This document shows positions 44,826 through 56,904 of a DNA stretch of 64,000 nucleotides, piece after piece. The first letter of the stretch is position 1. Every line of letters starts with the position of its first letter. The position numbers and the translations under genes were made by a program. Origin of the DNA: Spirometra erinaceieuropaei (taxonomy: Eukaryota; Platyhelminthes; Cestoda; Diphyllobothriidea; Diphyllobothriidae); NCBI GenBank assembly GCA_902702965.1, contig CACRXP010000434.1, positions 366,371 to 430,370 of the forward strand, given 5' to 3'. The notes below the pieces were generated by a model, which ran no database searches, was not told the origin of the DNA, and saw only the letters and a program-made list of their open reading frames with translations.

Positions 44826-45533
44826 TGCTTTTGAAACCTCCCTGGAAAGTGGTCTGCTGGGTTACAATAAACGATAATAAAGTACAGAAAGGACTTAACA
44901 AGGAAAATTTACAAAGTTCCGCCTTCGAGACCAACATGAAGTTGGAAAGCCGCATATAATTGGATGACGTGAGTAAAAATGAAGCAGAAAATTTAAATTA
45001 AGTGGATTTTGAGATCAGGATTTAGTGTGTGTACGGAAGTATTAAACTGTTTATGTAATAAAATTTCCGACGGAGCTTTATATTGTCAGCAAACATGGCA
45101 TTATCACAGTCAAACACGTGGACGCAGTCATCAATATAGATGAGGAAGAGGATAGGGCCAAGAATGGAGCCCTGAGGTACTCCGCTCGTAACCGTCAACT
45201 CTGCCGATTGCTGGCCACCAAGACGGACAGTCTGAGACCGACCGATCAAACAATTTTCAATCCACTTCAAAAGCTTGCATCTTAGCCCTATGTGGCTGAG
45301 CTCGTATAGGAGACGTTGGTGTGGCACACTGTCAAAGGCCTTCTCGAAGTCTATATAGGCTACATGCACCACATTCCCTTCATCAATCGCTCGGATCCAC
45401 TTGTCAAGACAGTAGAGTAGATTGGTCAAGCAGGACCTCGCTCTGCGGAACCCATGCTGTGCTGTTTTTGAAACCTTCCGGGAAAGCGGTCTGTTGGGTT
45501 ACAATAAAGGATAATAAAGTACAGAAAGGACTT
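44826..45533. repeat. 72-bp direct repeats bracketing the LINE RT fragment
   Basis: 44826-44896 and 45462-45533 both contain gggttacaataaa, gataataaagtacagaaagg and actt. The LINE RT piece lies between them. Confidence 0.75.
45020..45460 (-). pseudogene. CR1-like LINE reverse transcriptase fragment, active site altered
   Basis: The minus strand reads QHGFRRARSCLTNLLYCLDK, VAYIDFEKAFDSVPHQRLLY, LGGQQSAELTVTSGVPQGSI and LGPILFLIYIDDC. These are RT motifs 2-5 (A: Y-I-D-F-x-K-A-F-D; B: S-G-V-P-Q-G-S). The catalytic motif C reads FADN instead of FADD, so the second metal-binding Asp is lost. The thumb and 3' region are absent. Confidence 0.85.
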
Positions 45534-46111
45534 GTCCCGTAAAGCTACGCTATGCGGAGACTTGCTCTTAAGAAAGCAGAACAGGCCGGAAGGTCCTCTC
45601 TCTTGCCAGTATAGTTCAAAACTATGCATAAGCAGGACAGAGTAGGCAAACGGTGCTTTATTAAGACACCGTCAGGCCGTCATATTTCGATTGAGTTTTG
45701 GCGCTCTGAGTGTGCGGTCGGGAGGCGTCTTTCCTCAGGCAAACGGCCACCAAACCATCAAATTACGACCGCGTCTTGGCGGTCTGAATGTATAGGCGGG
45801 ATGAGCCTTTCCGAATGCGAATGCCGATAAAGTGACGGTGGGGACGATGAAATATGCAGACAGAGGGTTCTACCGACACTAACGAGGGTGCTTACTGTGT
45901 GTACCAGGAACAGCAACTTGCTCAGCACCTCTCGCACTCGCCTTCCTCCCACCTGAACCCAATGACAGGGTAGGGTCAGATAGACTGGAGGGACTCGGAT
46001 GCGATGGCTGACAAAGCTAAGCAATCCGCATACCCCAGCCACATAAGCTTGGTCCGCGCATGGCGAACCAGGTTTTGGTTTGGTAAAGTTGACAGATCCG
46101 GGTTGGTTATT

Positions 46112-46235
46112 TGAAGAAGAAGAAGAAGAAGAAGAAGAAGAAGAAGATGAAGAAGAAGAAGAAAGAAGAAGAAGAAAGAAGAAAAAGAAAGAAAGAAAGA
46201 AGAAGAAGAAGAAGAAGAAGAAGAAGAAGAAGAAG
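46112..46235 (+). repeat. (GAA)n microsatellite
   Basis: A purine tract of mostly GAA units with a few GAAA and ATG interruptions. Pairs in inverted orientation with the TTC tract 560 bp downstream. Confidence 0.95.
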
Positions 46236-46249
46236 GGCTCACCGGAACA

Positions 46250-46930
46250 GGTTTATTTAGATGCTGACTTTTTGAAGAGCTTGGTCGGCTCTCCATTGTC
46301 AAAGAGTAAAATGCACTTAATCGACCAGAAATCCCAAGTGGCGTGTCATGATGATCGGCCTCGTGCTGATCGATTGTTTTTCTTCTCTCGCCGCCGCGGC
46401 CTCTCGGGGATGGTTGACTGGCGTTTTGTCTGCGAGCGTTGTGAGTCACCACTCCGTCGGGAGGAGGTAAATGAACAAGTGTCGGGTGGCCGGTCTGGCA
46501 GTTCTTGTTCTTCTTTACCGAGTAAACTCGCCGTCGGGCTGTCTCCGTATGGCCTTCTTATGCCCGGTGCGGTTGTTTGGTCCTGAGCTCTACGATTGTG
46601 ATGACGTAGGACCTTGTAAGCTGCAGGAAGGTCCGGATGCCTGCTGATGGAGTGGGCATCGGATAACCACACCTCGAGAGTTAGCCGTTCTGCTTTTGTG
46701 TTGCCCCGGCCTAAGATGGTAGCTCACTGGAGATTGAAAGTATGCCCAGTTTCTCCAGCGTGTGTTGCTAACTGAGAGTCTGGGTCTAACCGTTCTTCTT
46801 CTTCTTCTTCTTCTTTTTCTTTTTCTTCTTCTTCTTCTTCTTCTTCTTCTAATTCTTCTTTTTCTTCTCCTTCTTCTTCTTCTTCTTCTTCTTCTTCTTC
46901 TTCTTCAAAGAACCAGGTTTTAGCCAAAAC
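46250..46930 (-). pseudogene. Third PLE-like GIY-YIG remnant with microsatellite insertions
   Basis: The minus strand reads SQLATHAGETGHTFNLQ, a stop, ATILGRGNTKAERLTLEVW and LSDAHSISRHPDLPAAYKVL. H-x-x-x-T-G-H-T-F and the E-x-W-x-S pattern are those of the PLE endonuclease tail. A TTC tract (46791-46907) replaces the domain start; further down a decayed hammerhead-like block (ttgacaatggagagc ... aaaagtcagc complement, 46270-46305) marks the pLTR. Confidence 0.6.
46791..46907 (+). repeat. (TTC)n microsatellite
   Basis: A pyrimidine tract of TTC with TTTTTC interruptions, ending in ttcaaagaaccaggtttt. The sequence beside the GAA tract (gaaccaggttttggtttgg at 46066) is related, so tract and flank appear duplicated. 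Confidence 0.95.
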
Positions 46931-47224
46931 ATCAAACTGTTAGGCTGTCCTTGGGTCGGACTTTTTGGGGGTTCTCATACTTCTCACCAACCGATAGTCC
47001 GATCATGCCGAATGGTGCCAAGACAAAGTCACGAAGATCGGAGGCGGGATCGAGCGCAGGTGGCTGGCACGGTGTGAACCAGCTGGACCAGGTTTTCGCA
47101 GAAGCATTAATTGGTCGGCTAGGATGGCAAAGGAGGGAGGGTGTCATAAAGAGAAAGAGAGAGAGATAGTTCGGCCGTCGATTTTTACGATGTCCACCGT
47201 GTGCCCCACAGCAGAGGTGGGAGC

Positions 47225-47400
47225 AGGGACGTTGACTTGCGCAGGGGGTTTATAGTGCCAGTAGACTTGCGCGGCATCTACCTACACTCTCTTCTCCTCC
47301 CTCGTCCGAGCCCGGTGTCAAGACAGAGTCAAGAAGACCGGAGACGAGGGAGACCGCAGATGGACGGCTTGGACGGATCCCCACCTTGGCGTTCCATTCC
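47225..47400 (+). repeat. Dispersed repeat C copy, well preserved
   Basis: agacttgcgcggcatctacc, acactctcttctcctccctc, cggtgtcaagacagagtcaa and gaagaccggagacgagg. The 174-codon open frame through this region is not protein-like and reflects the GC-rich repeat. Confidence 0.65.
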
Positions 47401-47773
47401 GCACCCCCAGGTTCACACAACAGATGACCAGGATTTTGACCGCCAAAACAATGGGGTGATGGCAGTGGTCCCAGTTGTGCGACGACTACCGACAGCAGGG
47501 TCTGCTAGCGCACCCCATAAATGTTGGCATTTGTCACTGCGCAAAGATAACGTCTGCCAGAATCCGATGTGGCCCCGTGTTGGTCCAGCGCATCTAACAC
47601 GTGGCCCGTTTGGGGGTCACGGGTGCCATAAAGACAACATTAGGAAAGGGCCTTGGCTGTCTGACTCTCCGCCCCGAAGGGAGGGTTGGGTCACCCCCTC
47701 AGTTCAAAGCCCTTTAACGCACTGAGATATTTAAAAAAAATCGGCAGTTGCAGGGGCCCAGTCCTTCAGAGTT

Positions 47774-47795
47774 GATGTCTCTCTCTCTCTCTCGC
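47774..47795 (+). repeat. (CT)n dinucleotide repeat
   Basis: A run of about ten CT units in intergenic sequence. Confidence 0.9.
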
Positions 47796-49659
47796 ATGCA
47801 TGTGAGCCAATGCTGTCAGGGTACTGTTAACGTCTTCTTCCCCTTTCCAACTAATCTAAATAAGACAACCTAGAGCAGACAGTCATCGAGTTGGTATTGA
47901 CTATTTCGTAAACTCCCATTAACCCCACTCGCAAGGGGTTCTATTAAGCTGTGAAAGATAACCGGCCTACCGCATCTAACATGTTTGAAGGTCAACAAAT
48001 CAAGGCCCCAAATGGGCATTATTGGGGGGGGGGAGGGCGAAAATATGACATCCATATATCTAGACAGCGTGAAAGTAAACGATCTCGAACATTGGAACGG
48101 AAACGGTTGGGAAACTGCCGATTTCAATAAGACAGCGTGCTAAAACTGCAGACATGCTAAAACTATATTGAAATAAAAAGTAGCAGGAAGTCAGGGAATT
48201 AAAGCGTGTTGACCATTTGACTCGAGGCATTAGCACCAAATGCAGAGTTAACGCCAGAAACCGATTAGTTGGATATATTCTGACCAAACGAATATGGAAA
48301 AAGGCGAACTGACCATTAACAGTCAGGTAAAACTCAGTTATTCTACAAGGGAGCGCTCTGCATGCCTTTGCTCTGGATGCCATTTTCAAGGGATTTAAGT
48401 GAACTGTCGACTTATCTGGCAAAAACGAGAGAGAGTACATTCAAACACACAAGCACGCATGCTTTTATTCCTAGTTAAACTGCTGGCGCCACATCCTCGA
48501 AGTATCACGGGCGACCTTGAAAATAGTGAGGGGGTGCCGTAACCCAAAGAGACTCCGCTTCGGATAGACAGCGGTTGCCATAGCAGTAACCGCCACTTCT
48601 CCCAGCAACTGCGCATTCCAGACCATGCAAAGGATTAGCACTTCCAGAAAATATAAGTACGGCTGTCACCGTCTGCGTCTTGATTCGGCTCAAGGTCAGC
48701 GCTGACTGACAGTTTGTCCGTACAATTGGATAAGCCGCAAGGAGGCTTGCCTGACTTGTGTGATGGTGCTTCAGCGCCCCTCGAAACACGAAGTCATTTT
48801 CTCGGCCTAGGGCTTAAAAGGCGCTTCCGGACGCTATGCACACTCGAACGTCATTAGAGTCACCTGCTCTCCTGGGCTGCCCCACACGTACACATCGATC
48901 AGCGGTAAATGAATCCGTGCGAAAGCACACTTGCAAGCCTTCACTGTGTGACAGGCGTCTATTTCTTTCCAGCCTGGTCCCCCCCCCCCAATAATCGCCG
49001 GACACCGGCGATTTGAAAGCAATGTTATGTCTCAAACCTGACGTCATCTGATTTTCCGATTCTGACAGAGACTTAGTGAGTACTTTCCATGTTTAGGCTA
49101 ATGCCCCATTGCAGTTGAACGCGCATAAGCAAGCGACCTTAGTCTTTGATACTTAAAAACATAAAAAATTACTTCGATATCAGGGAAACGCCTTCTGCGC
49201 TTCACACTGTTACAACAGACAAAGGTGTCAACACGCCATGTAAGTCATACTACTGAATTAAGTCTACCCCTCCATGCGTTTCATGATTTGTGTCAGTTAC
49301 GAAACAGTTTGTAGCCAAACCATCATTCTGTGCTCAATTTAGAGAACACGAAATGGCTCGCTTCTAAAAACTGTTATGCCGAATTTACTGAACAGGTCTG
49401 GGATTATACTTCGTGCCAACCATCATTACGACCGCACCTAGATAATCCGTTCGCGTCCAGACTATATCTCAGGATTTCCGTCAATGTCGCTATCGGCTCA
49501 AAATTTTCAATTACAGGCGCCATTACTTATGTAGTTGGAAAACTCCGCACTTAAAGGCAGCTCCGCATGCTACTGTAAAATCGCGGAACCCGTAAAGGCA
49601 CATTTGTCTTTGTGGTGAAAGAGAATTCTCGTTAAACAACGAAAATTGTGTACCTAAGC

Positions 49660-50180
49660 TGTGGTTAGATTTGCTTTTAGGTTTTAAGTACTCCTCTACG
49701 GCATGGAGAAGATACTGTGTGGAGCTCCTAAATTTTACAATGCATGTGGGTCAGGGCATTACTAAAGGATATACACGGCGCTATTTGGGTGAACATTACA
49801 CGGCCTTAAAATATCTCATAAATGAAAGCTCCTCTATACCCCAAAATACCCTTTACCTAAGTAAAATATTGAAGAAGACCCGATTTGCTACTGCATAATT
49901 ACAAGGAAGAATATTTTTGTGCATGCTTTCTATAGAATATATGCGAACTTATAATGGCATCGGAAATAAATTAATAAAATACGTGGTATTCAAGTGGTTT
50001 TTGGGGGATTTTACAGGCGTCCGAAAAGAATTACGTTCAAAAGTCGACATCATTTAGTGCCCAAAGTATGGATGGATTAGACTACTGATAGTAAATAATG
50101 TAACTTTACTAATGCAATATTTCCTAATCGAGGACCCATTACGGAATTCAGGTTAATATTTTATGGGATTGGCCACAGAA
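49660..50180. repeat. Decayed palindromic-element half
   Basis: The right-arm blocks gcatgctttctatagaatat, aaaagaattacgttcaaaa and cctaatcgaggacccatt are recognisable, ending in atgggattggccac. Confidence 0.5.
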
Positions 50181-51799
50181 TCTACGGATAACTGTCTAGG
50201 AATCGCTAGCGTCCGGGACGGATTGTAATCGAACAAAATCCCCGAATGCCCAGTAACTGGTTTATCGGAGATGGAATCAGGCGTCAGAGGCATGGTCAAG
50301 GCAATGGTTTGGTCACGTTGCCGTCGCCCTGATAGACACCAATTTTGCCAAACTCGGCTACTTTGAGGGTTGCATACGAAGAGAGAAAGACCTGAACCGC
50401 GCTAACAACATGACTATGTGACAATTCATTGTTCTTCGACTCATACATTAGGCTGTATGTTAATGTGCCATTTTCCTTCTTCTCTCAAGTTCCTAAGTGT
50501 GTTCAGAATTGTGACCTTGTTAGTCTTTTGAGCAAATTTAACTTACCGGGTATTCATTACTCGTCCAGAAGCTAGTTATAAGCCGTCTCGAAACCGATTG
50601 GTACCAAAAAACCCAGCTGTTTATGTTTCTTCGATGTTTAAATTCACTTTGATCCCTGAGTAAGATAAGTTCGTGTTCCTTTGGGAGGGTATCAACCTTC
50701 CTGACCCTCGCTTCAATCAGACTAACCTACATCTACTTCTGCAGCACCGACTACTAAACCTTTATCCCTTGATGACCAAGAAGTCAGCAACGTCAAAGGC
50801 AGACTCGGCCTCACGAACAGCAAAAAAGTGGTTACAAGCTTGCGCTTTCGATTAAGGCGTTTATTTCGCAATGCCGACACTGTCAGATGAGGATAACACT
50901 AGAATCACTCAAACACATCCCTTAACGGATAGGCTGTCAGACTCTTTAGCTGAAATTACCCGTAGCTGTCATAAAAGCTACGTTCACGATCAGAGAACTT
51001 AGAATAATGGTTGGTTGAAAGACCATCCGTCTTTCATATCCGCATTGGAAGTAAGGTTCGTATCTATTGCCAGGTCGAAAAACATGCTCGTTTTAAAAGC
51101 CTTTTTTAAGTCCAAAAGCGCAAGAACGCACTTGAGATACAGACATTGCAACGTGCGACAGGAAGCGCAGGTGCTTACAAGGTTGAGAGGTGTCTCAGGC
51201 ATTCAGTCGTACATATATTATCAGCACTCGTTCAGCCGAGAAATCCATGGTAAACTCTGTTAGTACGGTCAGCTTGGACTATGACGGCAGGATGATCGGA
51301 CCATAGTAGCCTAACGTTCAATTCCCACCTGCATTATGGCGCTGTCGAGTTAGTAACCTCCGTTATTTTTGCAGGATAGATGCACCCTCACGTGATAGAG
51401 CCTTTTGTTAAATTCTATCCCACGGTAAGGCCACAGCGATGCCAACTGCGCGTTAAAATGGCGTCGGCTGCACAAACAAATTTCCATATGACTTTTTCCA
51501 AAAGTGTTGTCGAGATTCCCGATAGATGGTACTTATTTTGGCCAAGCGTAGTGGATAATAAAAGTGTCCAGATAGTGACAATTCTCGTAATGTATAAGCG
51601 GTTCCGATCAGTTTCTCAAATTTCTTCCGTTGAGGAAATCTTCTGCCCAGAGGAATTCATACATTAGGAAATCTAGCCTTGTTTACTGGTTCACGAGCGT
51701 GGGTTGGATTAAAGTGCCCAAAATTCACGGAAGTATGTCAATCCCTGACACAGTAATCCCTATTGGGTTGAAGAAGGAATAAAAGTGAACTAAAGAAAC

Positions 51800-52100
51800 T
51801 ACGAAATGCTTGAGTGTAGGTTGTCTATTATGAAAAAATTGCAAGTCTGCACTGCTGACGTTTTAGAGAGGTTAGTCGACTCACGAGTGTTAAAGCGATA
51901 AAGGGACAAAATCGGACCGAAATGCATATGGTGTACCGAGCTAATCGGCCTCGAGCTGATCGATTTTTTTCTTTCAACTTTCGACGGACGTTTGGCGACC
52001 ATAACTGTGTCATGAGTCATCACCTCGATGAAAGCGGACTGGATCTCTTCAGGGTTTGTTCGGTCCAGTGGCTTTTTTCTCCCATTTCGGGTCGTGCATC
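51800..52100 (-). repeat. Decayed relative of the 46.3-kb PLE tail
   Basis: Shares ctaatcggcctcgagctgat then cgatttttttctttc with 46350-46385, and has a degraded gacgtttta block at 51859. Reading frames are broken. Confidence 0.45.
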
Positions 52101-52877
52101 TGTACTGTTTTTTGTACATTCTATGCGACCACCCTGTTCTGGTTTTTGCGTGCGTAATAATGAGGGATTTTACATGCCACAGGAGGGCCAAGATACCCGT
52201 TGATGCTGATAGTACATGAACGTCTCACTTCAAGCATGGGTCCTTCTGTCCTTGAACTGGCCATGGCAACGGTGAATGCATCTTACTGAGGCGTTGATCG
52301 TCAATTATATCGTGTTCCACGCGTGGCAGGGTATGCGAAATGCGAAGAATGGCCCGAGCGACATCATCGCTAACGCGTTGTTACACGCCGGTCACGTATG
52401 AGTGAGACGGCAGCTGGTGTGGTCACGTGATCGGTCCGACCGCAGCGGCCCATATTTGCCGGAGAGATCTGCCTACTTTTTCTGCCATCATCAGTGATAT
52501 CGAGGAGCAGTCCGGAAGACTGCTGAGTGGTTTGGGAGCCGACACCAGACTTTTTAATGAACCCTCCATGCAAATTCATCTAGGTGTCGTTATTTGACGG
52601 TTGCTTTTCTCATGACATAGTCTAGGGGTTCATGAGAGGTGTCCGGTAGATAAATGAAAAGGAATGCATCAAACCGAAAGAATATAGACCAGTTAATGCC
52701 TAACCTGCATAGTTTGGATTTACGATCGCAGGGTACTTGCAGAGTGTCGCAAGGGGACCATTGCTCGCATTACAAGACATCATCGAGGATATCGGACGGT
52801 TCCTGTTCTCGGAATATCTTTCGCGCATGATTATCCTGGTAAACCCGCCAGCAGTAATTTCCTGCAGTCCGATAGTA

Positions 52878-53869
52878 CAGTAGGTGGGCTACCTCATGAA
52901 GTGTCAACGAAAATTCTGAAATACGTTTTCGTTTCGAAAAGATGAGCTAAGTAGGGTTGTAAGACTATCAGTCTACAACACAATGCTATAATATTTCAGT
53001 TACCGTAGGACGCCGGCTTTCGAATGAACTTCCTTCCGGCTACATGCAAAAACTACACTCTGTAAAAAACGACTACTTAAGTGGCATAAATTTTTCTTAT
53101 TTATTTTCAATTCCCTTAAAAAATCAGTTATATTTCAATGGAAAACATGCACACAGATATTCATTCCTTTACTTATTCAATAGAAAATTACGTTTTCTAT
53201 TAATTTTATACTCGAAGGAAGGGTTTAATTAGGTTTTAAAAAGTTTCTAATTGTGAGATTTTTAATAACGTGAGATGGACGTTCACAAATCGTCATGTCT
53301 CTGCATTTAGCACTGTGGCTTGTAAAATTAACAATGTGGCTTAAATCCACTGCTTAATTTTATGAATCGTATATAGTCTCCCTTTATTACGGTAGAGAAA
53401 TGCGTGGTTTTCCGTACGCGCAAATTATACGACTTGTAGTTTTGGAACCCTGAATGCAAGTGTAACGGCAGGTCGGGTTTAAATTATTCGGGGACTGGAA
53501 AATTTCTATAAAACCACATTATACCCATTATACGAGTATAAAATTAGAAGAAGGTGAAATCATCTACTGAATGAGTGGAAGAACGAATATTTTTATATAT
53601 GTTTCGCATAAAATATAATTGAATGTTTAAGGGCATCGAAAATCGATGAAAAAACGTATGATACTTAAGTAGTCATTTTTTTACCGAGTATGGTTTTTGG
53701 ATGCCGCCAAAAAGAAGTCTGTTCGAGAGCCAGCGTCCTGGAGTAACTGAATTATTATAGAATTATGCTGCATAATGATTGGTTTTACACCCATACTTAA
53801 TTAATCTTTTCGAAACGAAAACGTATTTCGGAATTTCTGTTGAGATTTCATGAGTTAGCCCACTTACTG
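52878..53869. mobile_element. Family A palindromic element, complete
   Basis: TA-cagtaggtgggctacctc at the left and gagttagcccacttactg-TA at the right, 992 bp, with no coding frame. A perfect TA flank on both sides supports the target-site call. Confidence 0.9.
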
Positions 53870-53970
53870 TATTATTTTTCCACAGTCCATTTAGCCCACT
53901 TGTGAGAAAATTGGCGGCCTCAGTGGGATTCGAACTCACGACGCCAAGCATGAGGCTTGTGTACAGCCAA

Positions 53971-54346
53971 GAGTAAGGCTGACTTATATGGCTCCCTAAA
54001 CTGGACATGGAAATAGGAACGCCTCGCCCAAGTAATAAAGGCGGACCTGCGCATAATTGCAGAAGGGACAAATATTCTCGTGTCCTAACCTCAGCAATAA
54101 CCGTTGCCTTTATCTTAACCCTAACCGTACTCTGAACCTTAGCTCTGCAGCTAACACTAACCCTTACCTTGACCCTAATTTCCCTGCCGTTAACTTTAAA
54201 TCTAGACCTAGACCTTACCCTTAACTTGACCCCAACCTTAAACCTGAGCCAAATTTCACCGGATGCGGTCGTAAAGCCACCCATATTACAGGAGGTTTCT
54301 GTTCTCATGTCCTGTTTAGGGGGGTTTTGTAAGTCAGTCTTGCCCA
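53971..54346. mobile_element. Foldback element with telomere-like core
   Basis: The outer 45 bp are imperfect inverted repeats: gtaaggctgactta ... ccctaaactggacatg against the complement of catgtcctgtttagggg ... taagtcagtcttgc. The interior (54085-54250) is built of degenerate ccctaac/cttaacc units. It sits inside a tRNA-like SINE head, so its ends can be defined well. Confidence 0.7.
54085..54250 (+). repeat. Degenerate telomere-like (CCCTAA-type) minisatellite
   Basis: Many variants of taaccctaacc, accttaccctta and ttgaccctaat in tandem. The animal telomere unit is TTAGGG; here the units are diverged and internal to a foldback element, not at a chromosome end. Confidence 0.7.
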
Positions 54347-54589
54347 GTCAACGCTCTAACCACCTGGACTACGAGGTCGCGATCGGGCACTGCGAGTTTA
54401 ATCCCGTTTGAGTCAAGTTGCCCGTCAAACTTACTGCAACACCTGGAGTCCACCAATCCTGATGCAGCAGGCTGGCTGCGCAAGCAGAATTTCCCAAGCA
54501 ATCATTCTAGAATCCACCAGACGACTACCAGCGTGATTCATCGGACTCAGCATAGATCAGGTAGTTATTTCAGTTCAATTCAGTTTTAT

Positions 54590-55240
54590 TGAGAAAAATG
54601 TAGGTCTTCACCTTTGAACTCCCTATTTGTTTACATGCAACTGCAAAATCTCAAAAACTGGAAAAGGTATCATAAAGGAACAAATAATCGGAAAAGCGTC
54701 AGGTCTGTACAGACAAACAAACTATCTCGAATGTTAGTGGTACGAGCAGTTGTAAGGCAGTCGTTTCGAGTGTAGGGGAATAAATAATACACCCGGTGAC
54801 AAAAGTTGCTTAGGTGCATGCCAGTAAGCGTAGGCGATGGGTTGGAGACAATACGAAATTCAATTTAAAATGTTACTGAAACATAGCAAGTAGTATGATA
54901 ACAATGAGATTTGTCAAGGTTAAATAGGTCGGGTGGTAATTTAGTGGCCATTGCTATACAAATCCAGCTTCCTCTTAAAGACCTCGACGGAAGTAGACAT
55001 AACGACACCCACAGGCAGGGCGTTCCAAGCTTAAAGCCCTCTGTTAGAGAAGAAGCACTTTCGTATGTCCAGCCTGGCCCCTGTCACACGTCGTTTGAAT
55101 GGGTGGCCTCGTAGGTTTGTGGTAGTTGCTAACCCGAAGAAGTCCCCCGGTAAGTGGCTGCAGTCCTGACCGTGTATAATGCGGAAGGCCCGGTCGACCG
55201 CGCATAAACCTTGCGCATTTAATGTTGGGGTTGGGGCCTC
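54590..55240 (-). pseudogene. CR1-like LINE 3' end, second copy
   Basis: The minus strand reads RLDIRKCFFSNRGL, a stop, AWNALPVGVVMSTSVEVFKR and KLDLY, preceded by DCSHLPGDFFGLATTTNLRG. Same tail as at 27.0-27.3 kb, with an in-frame stop. The UTR extends to about 54590. Confidence 0.75.
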
Positions 55241-55880
55241 ACAAAGGCCACAAAGAGTTCTTCGCATTTTGGTTTATGGAACTCAGGCAAAACACCTATT
55301 TCAGCGTTTTGCCAGCACTGTCAGTTTGGATCATTGTGGTCCTGAAACTCCAAAGTGAGCTTTCGGCTGTCAAAACTCATCAGACTACCGATCTAGAGCT
55401 GCATCAACTCACAGCACTGACCGTTTCTGTCACCACTTACTTATTACATGCAATCTAGCGTCAACCGCCTAGGCCGATTTCTGGCTTGTCCAAGGCCAGA
55501 CAAAGGCACCCCCAAAAACTTCATCAGCTTGTTAACTCGGAAAATGTTGGTGATGCTTCACACTGAACCAGAAACAAACGTTGAAGACTTCCTGCTATCA
55601 AACCAACCAAACTCAATGACGATTATAAGAACCCACTAAGTGGAGAAGTCGGATTTCTTCAAAGACATTCTAAACGTCTGCGGTCGCAAAGACTTTCTGG
55701 GTCATTTTGGAGTGAAGGTGGTTGCGGTAGTGACCATATGTGGTAGTAGTGAAAGCCGCAGGCCAATTGCCGGTCAGGAGAAGATAAGCGCTGATAAAAC
55801 AAAGAAGATCGTACCCTATACAGGCGTTCGCTTCCTCAGATTTCCCATTCTCCATTTTTGCCCTATTTCGCACGCACTTA

Positions 55881-56665
55881 CGGTGAGTGATCGATCTCAT
55901 GAAATGTTGGCCGAAATTCTGACACACGTTGTCCATTTGGAAGGATCACTTAGGTGGGGTTGTAATACTGATTATCATGCGGCATAATCCAGTACTATTT
56001 CGGACTGCCCAAGATGTCGGCTTTTGAATACACCTCTTTTCGATCTCCTGCAAAACCCACACTCGGTAAAAAAAATGACTACTTAAGTAGTATGCACCTT
56101 TCGCATTGATTTTCGATGGTCTTATAAATTCAAATATATTCTATGGAAAACATATACAAAAATATGCTTTCTTCTACATATTCGGTGGCAAATCACGTCG
56201 ACTTTACATTTTGTGCTTTAGGTTTTAAAGAAGTTTTTAATTCTACGATTTGTAAGACTGTGCAATGTACATTCCTACAGCATCGTACCTGTCTGTTTAC
56301 CATTGCTCCTCATGAAATGTACAACATAGTCCGCACTCCGCAAAATTTCATAAACTCTAAATGGTATCTTCTTAAAGGCATAGAGAAGTAAATTATTTTC
56401 CTTACACGGAAAGCATGCGCCTTGTAGAATGAAACCGTTAAACGCCAATGCAACGGCTGCTCTGGCTTAAAATTATTCGGGAATTGGAAAACTCTTTTAA
56501 AACCTAAGTATACCCTGTTTTCAAGCATAAAATGTAAAGTTGATATGATTTGCCACCGAATGAGTTGAAGAAAGCATCTTTGTGTGCATGTTTCCTATAA
56601 AATATATTTTGATTTATAAGACAATCGAAAATCAATGCGAAAAGTGCATGCTACTTAAATAGTCT
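55881..56665. mobile_element. Family B palindromic element, right end lost
   Basis: Begins after TA with cggtgagtgatcgatctc and follows family B through the loop into the right arm, stopping at gctacttaaatagtc, where unrelated sequence begins. Confidence 0.8.
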
Positions 56666-56904
56666 TTGTCGGCACCTCCACTGCACATACTACTAGTCTC
56701 CGTGTGACCGCCTGCAAGGCCTATAGATTGGGTCATAAGGCTCAATGGAACGGGCATTTCTCGCAACTCGATCGGCGAGTGCACTTCCAAAATGGAACGG
56801 CGTTCTGCACAGAGTGCCTGGTGTGCGAGTCCAGAAAGTAGGGCGCGTGAGTTGGCAAGCCCGAGGCGTGCGCTAGTGGGAGTGCACGCGGCGGGTGACG
56901 ATGA

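Larger units (their letters stand above)
47730..52870. other. Long intergenic stretch, few features
   Basis: Contains the CT repeat, one decayed palindromic half and the decayed PLE tail noted separately. Frames of up to about 130 codons here overlap on both strands and resemble no family. Confidence 0.4.
53895..54545 (-). mobile_element. tRNA-derived SINE split by a foldback element
   Basis: The minus-strand head has its B-box half at 53905-53970 (gtgggattcgaactcac) and its A-box half resumes at 54347 (caacgctctaaccacctgg); the SINE body (cctggagtccaccaatcctg) continues to 54545. The 376 bp between the halves is a separate element. Confidence 0.7.

Noticed and set aside
46080..46586. 168-codon + frame beginning with poly-Glu and the minus-strand poly-Ser/Leu frame
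   Set aside because: Produced by the GAA tract reading into a PLE remnant; no independent coding support.
47201..47725. 174-codon open frame, the longest + frame in its area
   Set aside because: It spans dispersed repeat C, whose other copies do not keep the frame, and has no recognisable domain.
51380..51667. 95-codon + frame after a gcag site
   Set aside because: No family resemblance and no partner exons.
53763..54308. 181-codon minus-strand frame rich in V-R-V-K repeats
   Set aside because: Its repeats come from the telomere-like minisatellite in the foldback element.
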